Of a stretch of 64,000 bases of DNA, positions 20,180-29,021 are shown one piece after another. The DNA is from Erysipelotrichaceae bacterium (lineage in GTDB: Bacteria > Bacillota_I > Bacilli_A > ML615J-28 > CAG-313): assembly GCA_015059015.1 (NCBI GenBank), contig SVBG01000002.1, positions 175,636-239,635 of the forward strand, read 5' to 3'. The notes under the pieces are model-generated. The model was not told where the DNA came from, made no database searches, and was given only the letters and a program-made list of their open reading frames with translations. Position 1 is the stretch's first letter, and every line of letters begins with the position of its first letter. The position numbers were made by a program, and so were the translations under genes.

Positions 20180-21307
20180 ATGAAATTAAGTAAATTTGTT
20201 TATTTTCTGCTAGTATTGTTATTTATTCTAATGCAAATATCATGCTTAGGATTTGGTAGTACTAAATATGGTCCATATCATAGACCCGCTTTTATCTATA
20301 CTCCAAAATTCGTTTATAATACCAAGGAAGGAAGATACTGTATAGTTAATAATACACTTTATGAACTCGTTGATGGCACATTTAAAAAATTAGATATAAT
20401 ATTTGATAAAAAAAATGACAGTGGATATACTAATTATTTAAGGAATATTGTCGTTTTCGATAATAATATATACATTCAAACATCTTATTATATTTATGTT
20501 TATAGTTTTAAATGGAAATTAAAAGAAAAATTAAATATTTCATCTAGATCTTTTATAGTATGTGATAATGCAATTTATTATACAAAAGGTAATGAACCAA
20601 ATTTTAAATTATTTCGTTATGATTTAATAATAAAAGAAACTACCGAAATAAATGTAAGTGATAATCACATCATCGAGTATATGAATAGTAAGTTATTCAT
20701 AAATGTTATAGGTGATTTGTATGATATCACTCAACATAATGAATATATATTTAATGCTAAAAGTTATAATTACACATGGATACAAAACAAAAGAATGAAT
20801 TTTGTGTCGAACAATATTGAATTTTTATTTAAATTTGAAGAAAATATTATGAAAGTAAGTGCACATGATTTTATCAGTTCATATGACATAAAAGATTCAA
20901 ATATGTATTATGAAAAAATATTAGTTAAAGACGAAAATGTATTTTTTTCAACATATGAATATATTGAAAATCCTGATTGCGTTGAAAATACAGAATGTAT
21001 TTGTCACTTTGGAAAATCATATATTTGGTGTTTTAACACAAAAACTAAAGATTTAAAATTATTACAAGAACTTCAAGAGGGCAGTTACATTATTGATTTT
21101 GATGATACATCATACTGTTACTATTTTGATGGTGGTGTTTTATATAATGATTCGCTTATATGTAATATTGCGAAAGTAGAGCCAAAAGGTAGTTATTACT
21201 GTATTGGCGAGGCATCATATAAAGTTGGTGATGAATATTCAAAAACATATATATATTATGATTCAAAACTTTATTATTCTAGAATTGAAAATGAGTTTAT
21301 TGATTAA
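20180..21307 (+). CDS. Putative lipoprotein with repeated beta-strand pattern
   Basis: The 375-residue protein has an N-terminal hydrophobic segment ending MQISC, a non-ideal lipobox. The rest consists of short Tyr/Asn-rich beta-strand segments spaced like a beta-propeller (for example VVFDNNIYIQT, VCDNAIYYTK, VKDENVFFST). It contains a CVENTECICHFG cysteine cluster. It is probably surface exposed. The start at ATG 20180 fits AAGGAA nine bases upstream; GTG 20171 and ATG 20174 are in frame. I do not recognise the family. It stands alone between the repeat cluster and a decayed region. Confidence 0.72.
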   Translation: MKLSKFVYFLLVLLFILMQISCLGFGSTKYGPYHRPAFIYTPKFVYNTKEGRYCIVNNTLYELVDGTFKKLDIIFDKKNDSGYTNYLRNIVVFDNNIYIQTSYYIYVYSFKWKLKEKLNISSRSFIVCDNAIYYTKGNEPNFKLFRYDLIIKETTEINVSDNHIIEYMNSKLFINVIGDLYDITQHNEYIFNAKSYNYTWIQNKRMNFVSNNIEFLFKFEENIMKVSAHDFISSYDIKDSNMYYEKILVKDENVFFSTYEYIENPDCVENTECICHFGKSYIWCFNTKTKDLKLLQELQEGSYIIDFDDTSYCYYFDGGVLYNDSLICNIAKVEPKGSYYCIGEASYKVGDEYSKTYIYYDSKLYYSRIENEFID

Positions 21308-21335
21308 TTTTCTTTATAAATATATATTTATATCA

Positions 21336-21560
21336 ATGTATCACTTTACAATAAGAGACGATCAAAAGGTAAAACTTTAAAAAAATGTTTTACTAAATAA
21401 AAAAATATTCGAAATAAAGTATCATAAATCTGAAACATTTTACTATCAAAGAACACTGACTGGTGAAATTTCAAAAATAGAATACTTTGATGGTGTAATT
21501 GTTGGTGATTATATTTATAATACATTTGGTAATAATTCAAAAAAAATTGTCATTAGTTGA
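21336..21560 (+). pseudogene. Small gene relic with one internal stop
   Basis: From ATG 21336 the frame reads MYHFTIRDDQKVKL, a TAA at 21378-21380, then a well-formed stretch (KIFEIKYHKSETFYYQ... IEYFDGVIVGDYIYNTF) to TGA at 21558. The downstream part has protein-like composition but no start codon or ribosome site. This suggests the tail of a gene broken by a stop or frameshift. The remaining gap to 21854 contains an AT-rich 91-codon frame (21499-21774) with no ribosome site that I do not call. Confidence 0.4.
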
Positions 21561-21854
21561 ATACCCCAAGAATTATTTTAAAAAAATAAATATAAAAATA
21601 AAATTTAAAATAGGAAGTAAAATAGTTTTTAAATATTTTAAATCGTTAATTATTCTAAGACTTAAACTTATTTTAGCTACTCAACAAAATCCTAGAGCTA
21701 TAGATAATTTTCAAAAGTATGTGAGAAGAGATTTATTTTCTACTTTTTTCAATAGAAGTTTTAGTGTTTTTTAACTAACTAATTTAAAATCTTTATTGTC
21801 GTATATTATAATATAATGAGTAACAGTTTATAGAAATGATAAAATAATATTTAT

Positions 21855-21889
21855 AAAGTGGTAATAGAGAAATCTATTATCACTTTTTT
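21855..21889 (+). terminator. Intrinsic terminator upstream of the phosphofructokinase gene
   Basis: A 14-bp stem AAAGTGGTAATAGA/TCTATTATCACTTT (one G-U) with a GAAA loop, followed by TTT and an A/T tract. It closes whatever is transcribed through the relic region. Confidence 0.8.
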
Positions 21890-21957
21890 AAAAATAATTT
21901 CTTTAATTGTTTTTAAATTTAATATTAAAATGTTATATTATATGTAGAGGTGATTAT

Positions 21958-22860
21958 ATGATATATACTTTAACTTTATCCCCATCAATAGATTATTATG
22001 TATTATTAGATAATTTAAAGATTGGAAAGATTAATCGTAGCAAAACTGAATATCTGCGTGTCGGTGGAAAAGGAATTAATGTTTCTAAAGTATTAAAAGA
22101 ATTAGATATAGAATCTATTCCAGTACTTTTAACTGCGGGATTTACTAAAGATAAGATATTAGAAGATTTAAATAATCATAAGTTTAATTATTATAATATA
22201 GAAGTAAACGGTATTAATAGAATTAATGTAAAAATTCAAGCAGAAGAAGAAACTGCTATTAATACAAATGGTCTTTTTATAAATGATTCTCATATTGATT
22301 TAATTGTTGATTATTTAAAAAGATTAACAAAAGATGATTATTTAGTTATATCTGGGTCTATTCCAAGTGGTGTTAGAAGAGACGTTTATGAATATATAAT
22401 TTCTAAACTTGATTATGAGAATTTAAATATCATAGTTGATGCAGAAAAAGATTTATTATTAAATACATTAAAATATAAACCTTTTTTGGTAAAACCTAAT
22501 AAAGAAGAGTTAGAACAATTATGTAATAAGAAGTTAAAATCAATTAATGATATATATAATGAAGGTTGTAAACTTATTAAACTTGGTGCTAAAAATGTTA
22601 TTGTTTCACTTGGTGAAATGGGGCTTTTATATATATCAAGTAGTCTAGAAAAAATATATTTACCTAGTATTGATGTTAATGTTATTAGTACTGTAGGAGC
22701 AGGAGATTCTTTAATAGCAGGATTTTTAGCTGGACATTCTTTAAATAAAGAAACAATAGACTGTCTAAAATTAGGACTTGCTAGTGCTTGTGCAACTGTT
22801 GAATCTGCATATCTTGCGAGAAAAAATGATATTAATAGAAAATTAAAGTTAATAAAATAA
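21958..22860 (+). CDS. fruK: 1-phosphofructokinase (PfkB family)
   Basis: The 300-residue PfkB-fold sugar kinase most resembles FruK, which makes fructose 1,6-bisphosphate from fructose 1-phosphate. It has the N-terminal signature YTLTLSPSIDYY, substrate loop GGKGINVSKVL and C-terminal ATP/catalytic motif STVGAGDSLIAGF. Tagatose-6-phosphate kinase is the main alternative. No fruA or fruR neighbours are present. The frame opens at 21907, but ATG 21958 has AGAGGTG eight bases upstream and begins the family N-terminus. Confidence 0.85.
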   Translation: MIYTLTLSPSIDYYVLLDNLKIGKINRSKTEYLRVGGKGINVSKVLKELDIESIPVLLTAGFTKDKILEDLNNHKFNYYNIEVNGINRINVKIQAEEETAINTNGLFINDSHIDLIVDYLKRLTKDDYLVISGSIPSGVRRDVYEYIISKLDYENLNIIVDAEKDLLLNTLKYKPFLVKPNKEELEQLCNKKLKSINDIYNEGCKLIKLGAKNVIVSLGEMGLLYISSSLEKIYLPSIDVNVISTVGAGDSLIAGFLAGHSLNKETIDCLKLGLASACATVESAYLARKNDINRKLKLIK

Positions 22861-22861
22861 A

Positions 22862-22889
22862 AAAATAGAGGTGTTTACGCCTCTATTTT
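22862..22889. terminator. Bidirectional terminator between fruK and uvrA
   Basis: AAAATAGAGG/CCTCTATTTT stem (extended by TG/CG) with a TTTA loop between convergent genes; it overlaps the end of uvrA. Confidence 0.85.
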
Positions 22890-25708
22890 ATGTTTAGTTT
22901 TTTTCTTAAAAACTGTCCTGTTTTTGATTCTTTAACTAGTGCTACTTCTTCAGGAGTACCTGTTGCAACTACTTCTCCTCCATAGATACCACCATTTGGA
23001 CCAAGGTCAATTATATGATCTGCTAGTTTAATAACATCTAAATTATGTTCAATAATAATAGCAGTTGCTCCTGCCTCAATTATTTTATTTATCATTAGCA
23101 TTAATCTTTCAATATCATATTGATGTAAGCCTGTAGTTGGTTCATCAAGAATATATATTGTATTACCGTTAATACGTTTATAAAGTTCACTTGCTAGTTT
23201 AACTCTTTGAGCTTCACCACCAGATAAAGTTGTTGCGCTTTGTCCTAGTTTCATGTACCCAAGTCCTACATCTACTAATGTTTTCATTTTTGGTGCAATA
23301 GTAGGAATATTTTCAAAGAATGTATACGCTTCTTCAATTGTCATATCTAAAACATCAGCAATTGATTTATCTTTATATTTACATTCTAGTGTTTCTCTAT
23401 TGTAACGTTTACCACGACATGCTTCACATGGTACATATACGTCTGGTAAGAAGTTCATGGCAATTCTAAGTAGACCGTCTCCTCCACAAGTTTCACATCT
23501 ACCACCTTTTACATTAAAACTAAAACGCGATTTTGTGTAGCCTCTAAGTTTTGCTTCTTTAGTTTCTGCAAATAAATCCCTTATTGCATCAAATACACCA
23601 GTATATGTTGCGGGGTTACTTCTTGGTGTTCTACCAATTGGAGATTGGTCAATGTTTACTACTTTATCAATTGATTCAATTCCTTCAATAGCATCGTGTG
23701 CACCTACTTCAACTTTAGATTTATAAATCTTTTTTGTAAGTGATGCATATAAAATATCATTTACAAGTGTTGATTTACCACTACCAGATACACCTGTTAC
23801 GACAATTAGTTTATTTAGTGGGAATTCTACATCAATATTTTTAAGGTTATTTGCATGAGCATTTTTTACAATTAATGACTTACCATTACCAGGACGTCTC
23901 GTTTCTGGTACTTTTATTTTTCTTCTTCCAGATAAGTAATCTCCAGTAATAGATCCAGGGGTATTTGCTACTTCAAGAGGAGTTCCTTCAGCCATAACTA
24001 GTCCTCCATGAACACCTGCATAAGGACCAATATCAACAATATGATCGCATTCACGCATTATTTCTTCATCGTGTTCTACAATGATTAAAGTATTGCCAAG
24101 ATCTCGCATTGATTTAAGTGTTGCGATTAGTTTTTGGTTATCACTTTCATGTAGACCGATACTTGGTTCATCAAGAACATATAATACACCTGTAAGATGA
24201 GAGCCTATTTGTGTTGCAAGTCTAATACGTTGTGCTTCTCCACCAGATAGTGTTCCTGCTTTTCTTGAAAGTGTTAAGTAATCTAGTCCAACGTTCTTTA
24301 AGAATTCTAATCTTACTTTTATTTCTTTTAATACTAGTTTACCTATTTTTTCTTTAATTGGAGTAAGTTTTAAATTATTAACAAACTCAATTGCTTCTAA
24401 AATACTCATTTCAGTAAATTCATGAATATTTTTACCTCCAACTTTTACGCTTAATATTGTATCTGATAATCTACTTCCATTACATGTATCACAAGTATCT
24501 TCTTTCATATAAGAACCATAGTATTCTTTTTGGAATGAAGAAGATGTTTCATAGTATCTTCTTTCAATAAGTGTTGCGATGCCTTCAATGATTTTATTCT
24601 TTCTCATTGTAATACCACCAGTTGAATGGATTTCATAGTTAATCGGTTCTTTAGAACCGTAAAGTATTACTTCTTTTTGAAAGTCAGTTAGTTCTTTATA
24701 GGGTTTAAATACATCGATATTATATACTTCAAATAGTTTTTTATATGTTTGCCATTCAATGTTTTCAGTGAATACGATATTTTTTAAATAACGGATTGCT
24801 CCATCTGCAATAGATAAATTTTCATCAACAATTAATGAATCTAAGTCCATTTTAAATACTACACCAAGTCCATGACAAGTAGGACATGCGCCAAGTGGTG
24901 AGTTAAATGAGAACATTGAAGGTTCAAGTTTTCCTACTGTAAAACCACAATGAGGACAAGAATAGTGTTCGCTAAATAAAAGTCTTTCATCTTCAATATC
25001 TACATATATCTTACCTTCTGATAAACTACATGCTGCTTCTAGTGATTCATAGATTCTAGAACGCGATTCTTCTTTAATTTTGATTCTATCAACTACTACT
25101 AAGATATTATGTTTTTTGTTTTTATCTAGATTAATTTCTTCATCTAGTTCATATTGTTCATCATCTATAATTACTTTAGAGTAACCATCTTTACGAAGTA
25201 GTTCTAATGTTTTTTCAAAAGTTCCTTTTCTATTTTCCGCAATCGGTGATAGAATAATAACTTTTGAATCAACTGGATATGTAAATATCTTATTAGTCAT
25301 TTCTTCAATTGTTTGACTAGAGATTTCGATTCCATGATTTGGACATACAGGAGTACCTACTCTTGCAAATAGAAGTCTTAAGTAATCATAAATTTCTGTA
25401 ACAGTTCCAACTGTTGAACGTGGGTTTCTACTAGTTGTTTTTTGGTCGATCGATATTGCAGGAGATAAACCTTCAATTAAATCAACATCTGGTTTATCAA
25501 CATTATCTAAAAACATTCTAGCATATGCTGATAAACTTTCTACATAACGACGTTGTCCTTCTGCATATATTGTATCAAATGCTAAACTTGTTTTACCACT
25601 ACCAGATACACCTGTCATTACAACAAGTTTATTTCGTGGAACTTTTAAATTAATATTTTTAAGGTTATTTTCTCTCGCACCTTTAATTACGATATAGTCA
25701 TTGTTCAT
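22883..25708 (-). CDS. uvrA: Excinuclease ABC subunit A
   Basis: The 941-residue DNA-damage sensor of nucleotide excision repair has two ABC ATPase halves. Walker A GVSGSGKT is at about 35-42 and GVSGSGKS in the second half; both ABC signatures LSGGEAQR are present. Zinc-binding cysteine pairs are CPHCG...CPTCHG and CETCGGDG...CEACRG. Length is normal. uvrB is not in this window, unlike many Bacilli where uvrB-uvrA are adjacent. ATG 25708 follows AGAGGTGG; the frame extends to GTG 25720, which overlaps that site. Confidence 0.97.
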   Translation of the reverse strand: MNNDYIVIKGARENNLKNINLKVPRNKLVVMTGVSGSGKTSLAFDTIYAEGQRRYVESLSAYARMFLDNVDKPDVDLIEGLSPAISIDQKTTSRNPRSTVGTVTEIYDYLRLLFARVGTPVCPNHGIEISSQTIEEMTNKIFTYPVDSKVIILSPIAENRKGTFEKTLELLRKDGYSKVIIDDEQYELDEEINLDKNKKHNILVVVDRIKIKEESRSRIYESLEAACSLSEGKIYVDIEDERLLFSEHYSCPHCGFTVGKLEPSMFSFNSPLGACPTCHGLGVVFKMDLDSLIVDENLSIADGAIRYLKNIVFTENIEWQTYKKLFEVYNIDVFKPYKELTDFQKEVILYGSKEPINYEIHSTGGITMRKNKIIEGIATLIERRYYETSSSFQKEYYGSYMKEDTCDTCNGSRLSDTILSVKVGGKNIHEFTEMSILEAIEFVNNLKLTPIKEKIGKLVLKEIKVRLEFLKNVGLDYLTLSRKAGTLSGGEAQRIRLATQIGSHLTGVLYVLDEPSIGLHESDNQKLIATLKSMRDLGNTLIIVEHDEEIMRECDHIVDIGPYAGVHGGLVMAEGTPLEVANTPGSITGDYLSGRRKIKVPETRRPGNGKSLIVKNAHANNLKNIDVEFPLNKLIVVTGVSGSGKSTLVNDILYASLTKKIYKSKVEVGAHDAIEGIESIDKVVNIDQSPIGRTPRSNPATYTGVFDAIRDLFAETKEAKLRGYTKSRFSFNVKGGRCETCGGDGLLRIAMNFLPDVYVPCEACRGKRYNRETLECKYKDKSIADVLDMTIEEAYTFFENIPTIAPKMKTLVDVGLGYMKLGQSATTLSGGEAQRVKLASELYKRINGNTIYILDEPTTGLHQYDIERLMLMINKIIEAGATAIIIEHNLDVIKLADHIIDLGPNGGIYGGEVVATGTPEEVALVKESKTGQFLRKKLNIK

Positions 25709-25733
25709 AAATATAACCACCTCTTTATCTTAT

Positions 25734-25742
25734 ATTATACCA
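25734..25742 (-). promoter_or_regulatory. Extended -10 promoter of uvrA
   Basis: On the minus strand TGGTATAAT places a TG-extended -10 about 20 nt before the predicted ribosome site. No good -35 is evident, as often with extended -10 promoters. Confidence 0.5.
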
Positions 25743-25860
25743 CATAAATGAATATAATATAAATATGTTGCATAAAAATTGTATATATACATATAAAAAA
25801 ATATAATAAATGTTAACATAAACAACTTTCTCGCGTGTGTCATAATTTGTTGCAATGACA

Positions 25861-25889
25861 TTGCATTAAAGAATAAAAATTGGTATAAT
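25861..25889 (+). promoter_or_regulatory. Promoter of the 25965-lgt-trxB-whiA run
   Basis: TTGCAT (25861-25866), 17 bp, TATAAT (25884-25889) with TGG extension. Confidence 0.7.
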
Positions 25890-25927
25890 ATATATATGTA
25901 AATATATAAGTTTAATATTAAGTAATT

Positions 25928-25949
25928 AAAGGCTTAAAAGCCTTTTTTT
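25928..25949 (+). terminator. Leader terminator (possible attenuator) before the 25965 gene
   Basis: AAAGGCT/AGCCTTT hairpin with TAAA loop and seven T residues lies about 35 nt after the predicted transcription start and directly before the first gene of the run. It is probably an attenuator, or else ends a short upstream transcript. Confidence 0.6.
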
Positions 25950-25964
25950 ATGACTGGGGTATAT

Positions 25965-26513
25965 ATGAATAATAATAACGACGATAAAGAAAAAGAACCT
26001 ATAAAGATTGAAATAGAAAATCTACAAGATTTATCTGAAGAAGAAATAATTAAATTAATAAATGAACTTTCAGAAAAAGATCCTAATCATAATAAAAACG
26101 TTAGTTTCTTTGTTAAATGTAAAAGATTTATAAGTAGTTATTTAAAAAATTTAATTATTGATTTTATATTAGTATTTACAATTAATACATTAATGAATGT
26201 AGTTGATGCAAAGTTTGTTTATTTTTTAGTATTTTTCTTAATTACTAATTTTTTAGATTTTGTGTTCAATAGATATTTAACAATGAAATATCCACTGATT
26301 ATGATGATAAGTTTTGGACTTATTAATCTTATAATTACATTTTTATCATTTATTATAAGTGGTATTATTTGTTTGCAATTATTTGAAATTGTTTTTGCGA
26401 GTGTTATAACATATATAATTGCTATTATAATATTTATATCAATTAAGAAGTTTGTTGTAGCATATTTACTAAAATTTAGAAAGAAGGTAAATAAAAATGT
26501 TTCTAGCAAATAA
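25965..26513 (+). CDS. Small integral membrane protein upstream of lgt
   Basis: The 182-residue protein has a charged cytoplasmic N-terminus (about 1-50, Glu/Asn/Asp-rich), then four or five hydrophobic segments (for example FILVFTINTLMNVV, FLVFFLITNFLDFVF, IITFLSFIISGIICLQ, ITYIIAIIIFISIKKF) and a basic tail. Family unknown. It overlaps the lgt fusion gene by 17 nt, so co-expression with the prolipoprotein enzyme is likely. ATG 25950 is in frame but abuts the T-run of the leader terminator; ATG 25965 follows GGGG and is preferred. Confidence 0.7.
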   Translation: MNNNNDDKEKEPIKIEIENLQDLSEEEIIKLINELSEKDPNHNKNVSFFVKCKRFISSYLKNLIIDFILVFTINTLMNVVDAKFVYFLVFFLITNFLDFVFNRYLTMKYPLIMMISFGLINLIITFLSFIISGIICLQLFEIVFASVITYIIAIIIFISIKKFVVAYLLKFRKKVNKNVSSK

Positions 26514-28125
26514 TTTAAGACCTATATTTGATTCATCAAGTAAGTTATTGTTATCAATTGGTAATTTCAAAGTCACATGGTATGCGGTAATTATTTTAGG
26601 TGGAGCATTAATTTGCTCTATAATTGCTTATTATAGATTTTTAAAAAGAATGGGGTTATCAATTGATACATTAAGTGAAGGTTTAGCATTTGGTTTATTA
26701 TTTGGTATTTTGGGGGCAAGACTTTATTATGTTGCATTTTCAGGAGACAATTATGATAATTTCTTAGATGTTATTAATCCATCAAATGGTGGTCTTGCAA
26801 TTCATGGTGCAATAATAGCAGTTAGTATATATGTTCCAATTTATTGTAAAATTAGACATCTTGATTTAATTCCAATTTTAGAAATCTTATTCCCTGTTTT
26901 TATGATGTGTCAAGCTATTGGACGTTGGGGGAACTTTATGAATCAAGAAGCATTTGGTCCATTAATTAAGTATCCAGGTATGGTATCAGATACTGCTCAT
27001 TTAACTGATGAAGCATTACTTGCACAAAGAGAGTTTTTAAGTAAATTATTAATTCCTAATTTTATTATTGATAGAATGTATATTCCTTATTCTAATGCAA
27101 GTGGATGGACTGTTGCTGGATATTATCATCCTACTTTCTTATATGAATCTGTATTTAATGTAATTGGTGTTTTACTTTATACTAATTTAAGAAAATATGT
27201 TAAAAAGATATATGTTGGTGATGGTGTTAGTTTTTATTTAATTTGGTACGGAATACTTAGATTCTTTATTGAATCTTTAAGAACTGATGCGTTAATGATT
27301 GGTAATACTGGTATTAAAATTGCACAACTTATTTCTTGTTTATTTATTGTCTTAGGTATTGCTCTTGCAGTATTAAGACGTGTATTTAAATATCGATTAG
27401 TATCATGTAAAGAAGCATTATTTGGTGATAACGCAACACTAATATTAGAAGGGTTTTCTGATAAAGAAGAAAAGAATAAAGTAATTGTATTTGATTGTGA
27501 TGGAACTATCCTTGATACATATGAACTTATTGAAAATATAGTTATGGAAACATTTAAAGAAATTAATCCATCATATCCTATGACACTTGATGAAGCACAT
27601 ACGTTCTTTGGTCCATATATTAATGATACATTTAAGAAGTATGCAAAAGATGAAAAAGAATTAAATTTATATATTGATACTTATGCTAAGTATGCAGAAT
27701 TATTAACTGCTAAATACATTAAAGCATATCCTGGTATTAAAGATGCACTTGCAGAGTTAAAAGGACTAGGATATACAATTTGTGTAGCATCTAATAAAAT
27801 TAGTAAAGAAGTATATCGTGGATTAAAACTATGTAATTTAGATAAATATATTGATGATGTTATTGGTGCAGAACTTATGAATGAAGCTAAACCAAATCCA
27901 GATTGTATAAATCAAATTAAAGATAAATATAAAGTTAAAAAAGTATTAATGATTGGTGATACAGAGACTGATATTTTAACAGGTAAGAATGCTTTATCAT
28001 ATACTTGTGGTGTGACATGGTGTGTATCGACAATTTCAGATTTTGAAAAATGGGGTGCAGATGAAATTATATCTGATCCAAAAGAGTTAGTTAAATTAGG
28101 TGAAAAATATGCAAACAGAATATGA
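26497..28125 (+). CDS. lgt: Fusion: prolipoprotein diacylglyceryl transferase + HAD phosphatase (PpaX-like)
   Basis: This 542-residue protein joins two enzymes. Residues about 1-310 form Lgt, the membrane enzyme that puts diacylglycerol on the lipobox cysteine. They hold SNGGLAIHGA, the signature GRWGNFMNQEAFG, HPTFLYES and GILRFFIESLRTD. After a short linker, about 329-542 form a HAD hydrolase: DCDGT with nucleophile Asp333 and acid Asp335, CVASNK, and GDTETD near the end. It resembles PpaX/phosphoglycolate phosphatase. In Bacillus subtilis lgt and ppaX are adjacent separate genes, so the fusion fits that order. Many lipoproteins in the window would be Lgt substrates. No stop codon separates the halves. 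Confidence 0.93.
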   Translation: MFLANNLRPIFDSSSKLLLSIGNFKVTWYAVIILGGALICSIIAYYRFLKRMGLSIDTLSEGLAFGLLFGILGARLYYVAFSGDNYDNFLDVINPSNGGLAIHGAIIAVSIYVPIYCKIRHLDLIPILEILFPVFMMCQAIGRWGNFMNQEAFGPLIKYPGMVSDTAHLTDEALLAQREFLSKLLIPNFIIDRMYIPYSNASGWTVAGYYHPTFLYESVFNVIGVLLYTNLRKYVKKIYVGDGVSFYLIWYGILRFFIESLRTDALMIGNTGIKIAQLISCLFIVLGIALAVLRRVFKYRLVSCKEALFGDNATLILEGFSDKEEKNKVIVFDCDGTILDTYELIENIVMETFKEINPSYPMTLDEAHTFFGPYINDTFKKYAKDEKELNLYIDTYAKYAELLTAKYIKAYPGIKDALAELKGLGYTICVASNKISKEVYRGLKLCNLDKYIDDVIGAELMNEAKPNPDCINQIKDKYKVKKVLMIGDTETDILTGKNALSYTCGVTWCVSTISDFEKWGADEIISDPKELVKLGEKYANRI

Positions 28126-29020
28126 GGTAATAGTAATTGGTGAAGGTCCTGCTGGGATGAGTGCAAGTCTTTTCTTAAAAAGAGCTAACATCAATGTACT
28201 AATGATAGAAAAAGGTATTCCAGGTGGAAAACTTATCTGGACATCACAAGTGGAAAACTACCCAGGGTTTAGAAGAAACTCTGGTGTAGAACTTGCTACA
28301 ATCATGCATCAACAAATTAAAGATGAAAAAGTAAAAAGAGTTCGTGATGAAGTTATTGATATCGTTAGAGAAAAAGATGGTAATTTTAAAGTTACAGGAA
28401 AGAAAAACGAATATACTACACAATATGTAATTTTTGCAGCCGGAAGTAATGTTAGAAGTTTAGGTGTTCCTGGTGAAAATGAATTCAAGAGTAAAGGATT
28501 ATCATATTGTGCTTTATGTGAAGGTAATTTATATTCTAATGAAAAAGTTGTTGTTATTGGTGGCGGAACAAGTGGTTTTGAAGAAGGGCTATACCTATCT
28601 AAAATTTGTAAAGGTGTGACACTAATTTCAAGAAGTCCACAATATAAAGCTCCTAAGATTTTAGTTGAAAAAGCAAAAAATACACCAAATATGACAATTA
28701 TGAATAATAAAATCATTAAAGAATTTATTGGTGATGCTTTCTTAGAAGGAGTTGTAATTGAGGATAAAATTACTGGGGAAGTAGAAACTATTCCTACACA
28801 TGGATGTTTTATTTACATTGGTTTTGATCCAACTACTAATATGCTAGCAAAATATGGTGTTCTTGATGAAAAAGGATATATCTATGTAGATGATTCTCGT
28901 GAAACAAATGTACCTGGTTTATATGCAGTTGGTGACTGTGTTCATAAAACAACTAGACAAGTAATTACAGCTGTTGCAGATGGTGTTGTTGCTGCTGTTG
29001 CAATAACAAGGAAGTTATAA
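28109..29020 (+). CDS. trxB: Thioredoxin reductase
   Basis: The 303-residue FAD/NADPH enzyme reduces thioredoxin. FAD-binding VIGEGPAGMSAS is at about 7-18, redox CALC precedes EGN (family consensus CATC), NADPH-binding VVIGGGTSGFEEG and the C-terminal FAD motif GLYAVGDC are present. The start ATG 28109 follows AGGTG and overlaps the lgt-HAD end by 17 nt. Gene order lgt/ppaX-trxB-whiA matches the conserved Bacilli cluster, here without rapZ and yvcK between trxB and whiA. A ferredoxin-NADP reductase-like role is a weaker alternative. Confidence 0.9.
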   Translation: MQTEYEVIVIGEGPAGMSASLFLKRANINVLMIEKGIPGGKLIWTSQVENYPGFRRNSGVELATIMHQQIKDEKVKRVRDEVIDIVREKDGNFKVTGKKNEYTTQYVIFAAGSNVRSLGVPGENEFKSKGLSYCALCEGNLYSNEKVVVIGGGTSGFEEGLYLSKICKGVTLISRSPQYKAPKILVEKAKNTPNMTIMNNKIIKEFIGDAFLEGVVIEDKITGEVETIPTHGCFIYIGFDPTTNMLAKYGVLDEKGYIYVDDSRETNVPGLYAVGDCVHKTTRQVITAVADGVVAAVAITRKL

Positions 29021-29021
29021 T

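Noticed and set aside
21499-21774. 91-codon frame in the gap before fruK
   Set aside because: No ribosome site, strongly AT-driven composition rich in Ile/Lys/Phe, and it overlaps a better protein-like frame; not called as a gene.
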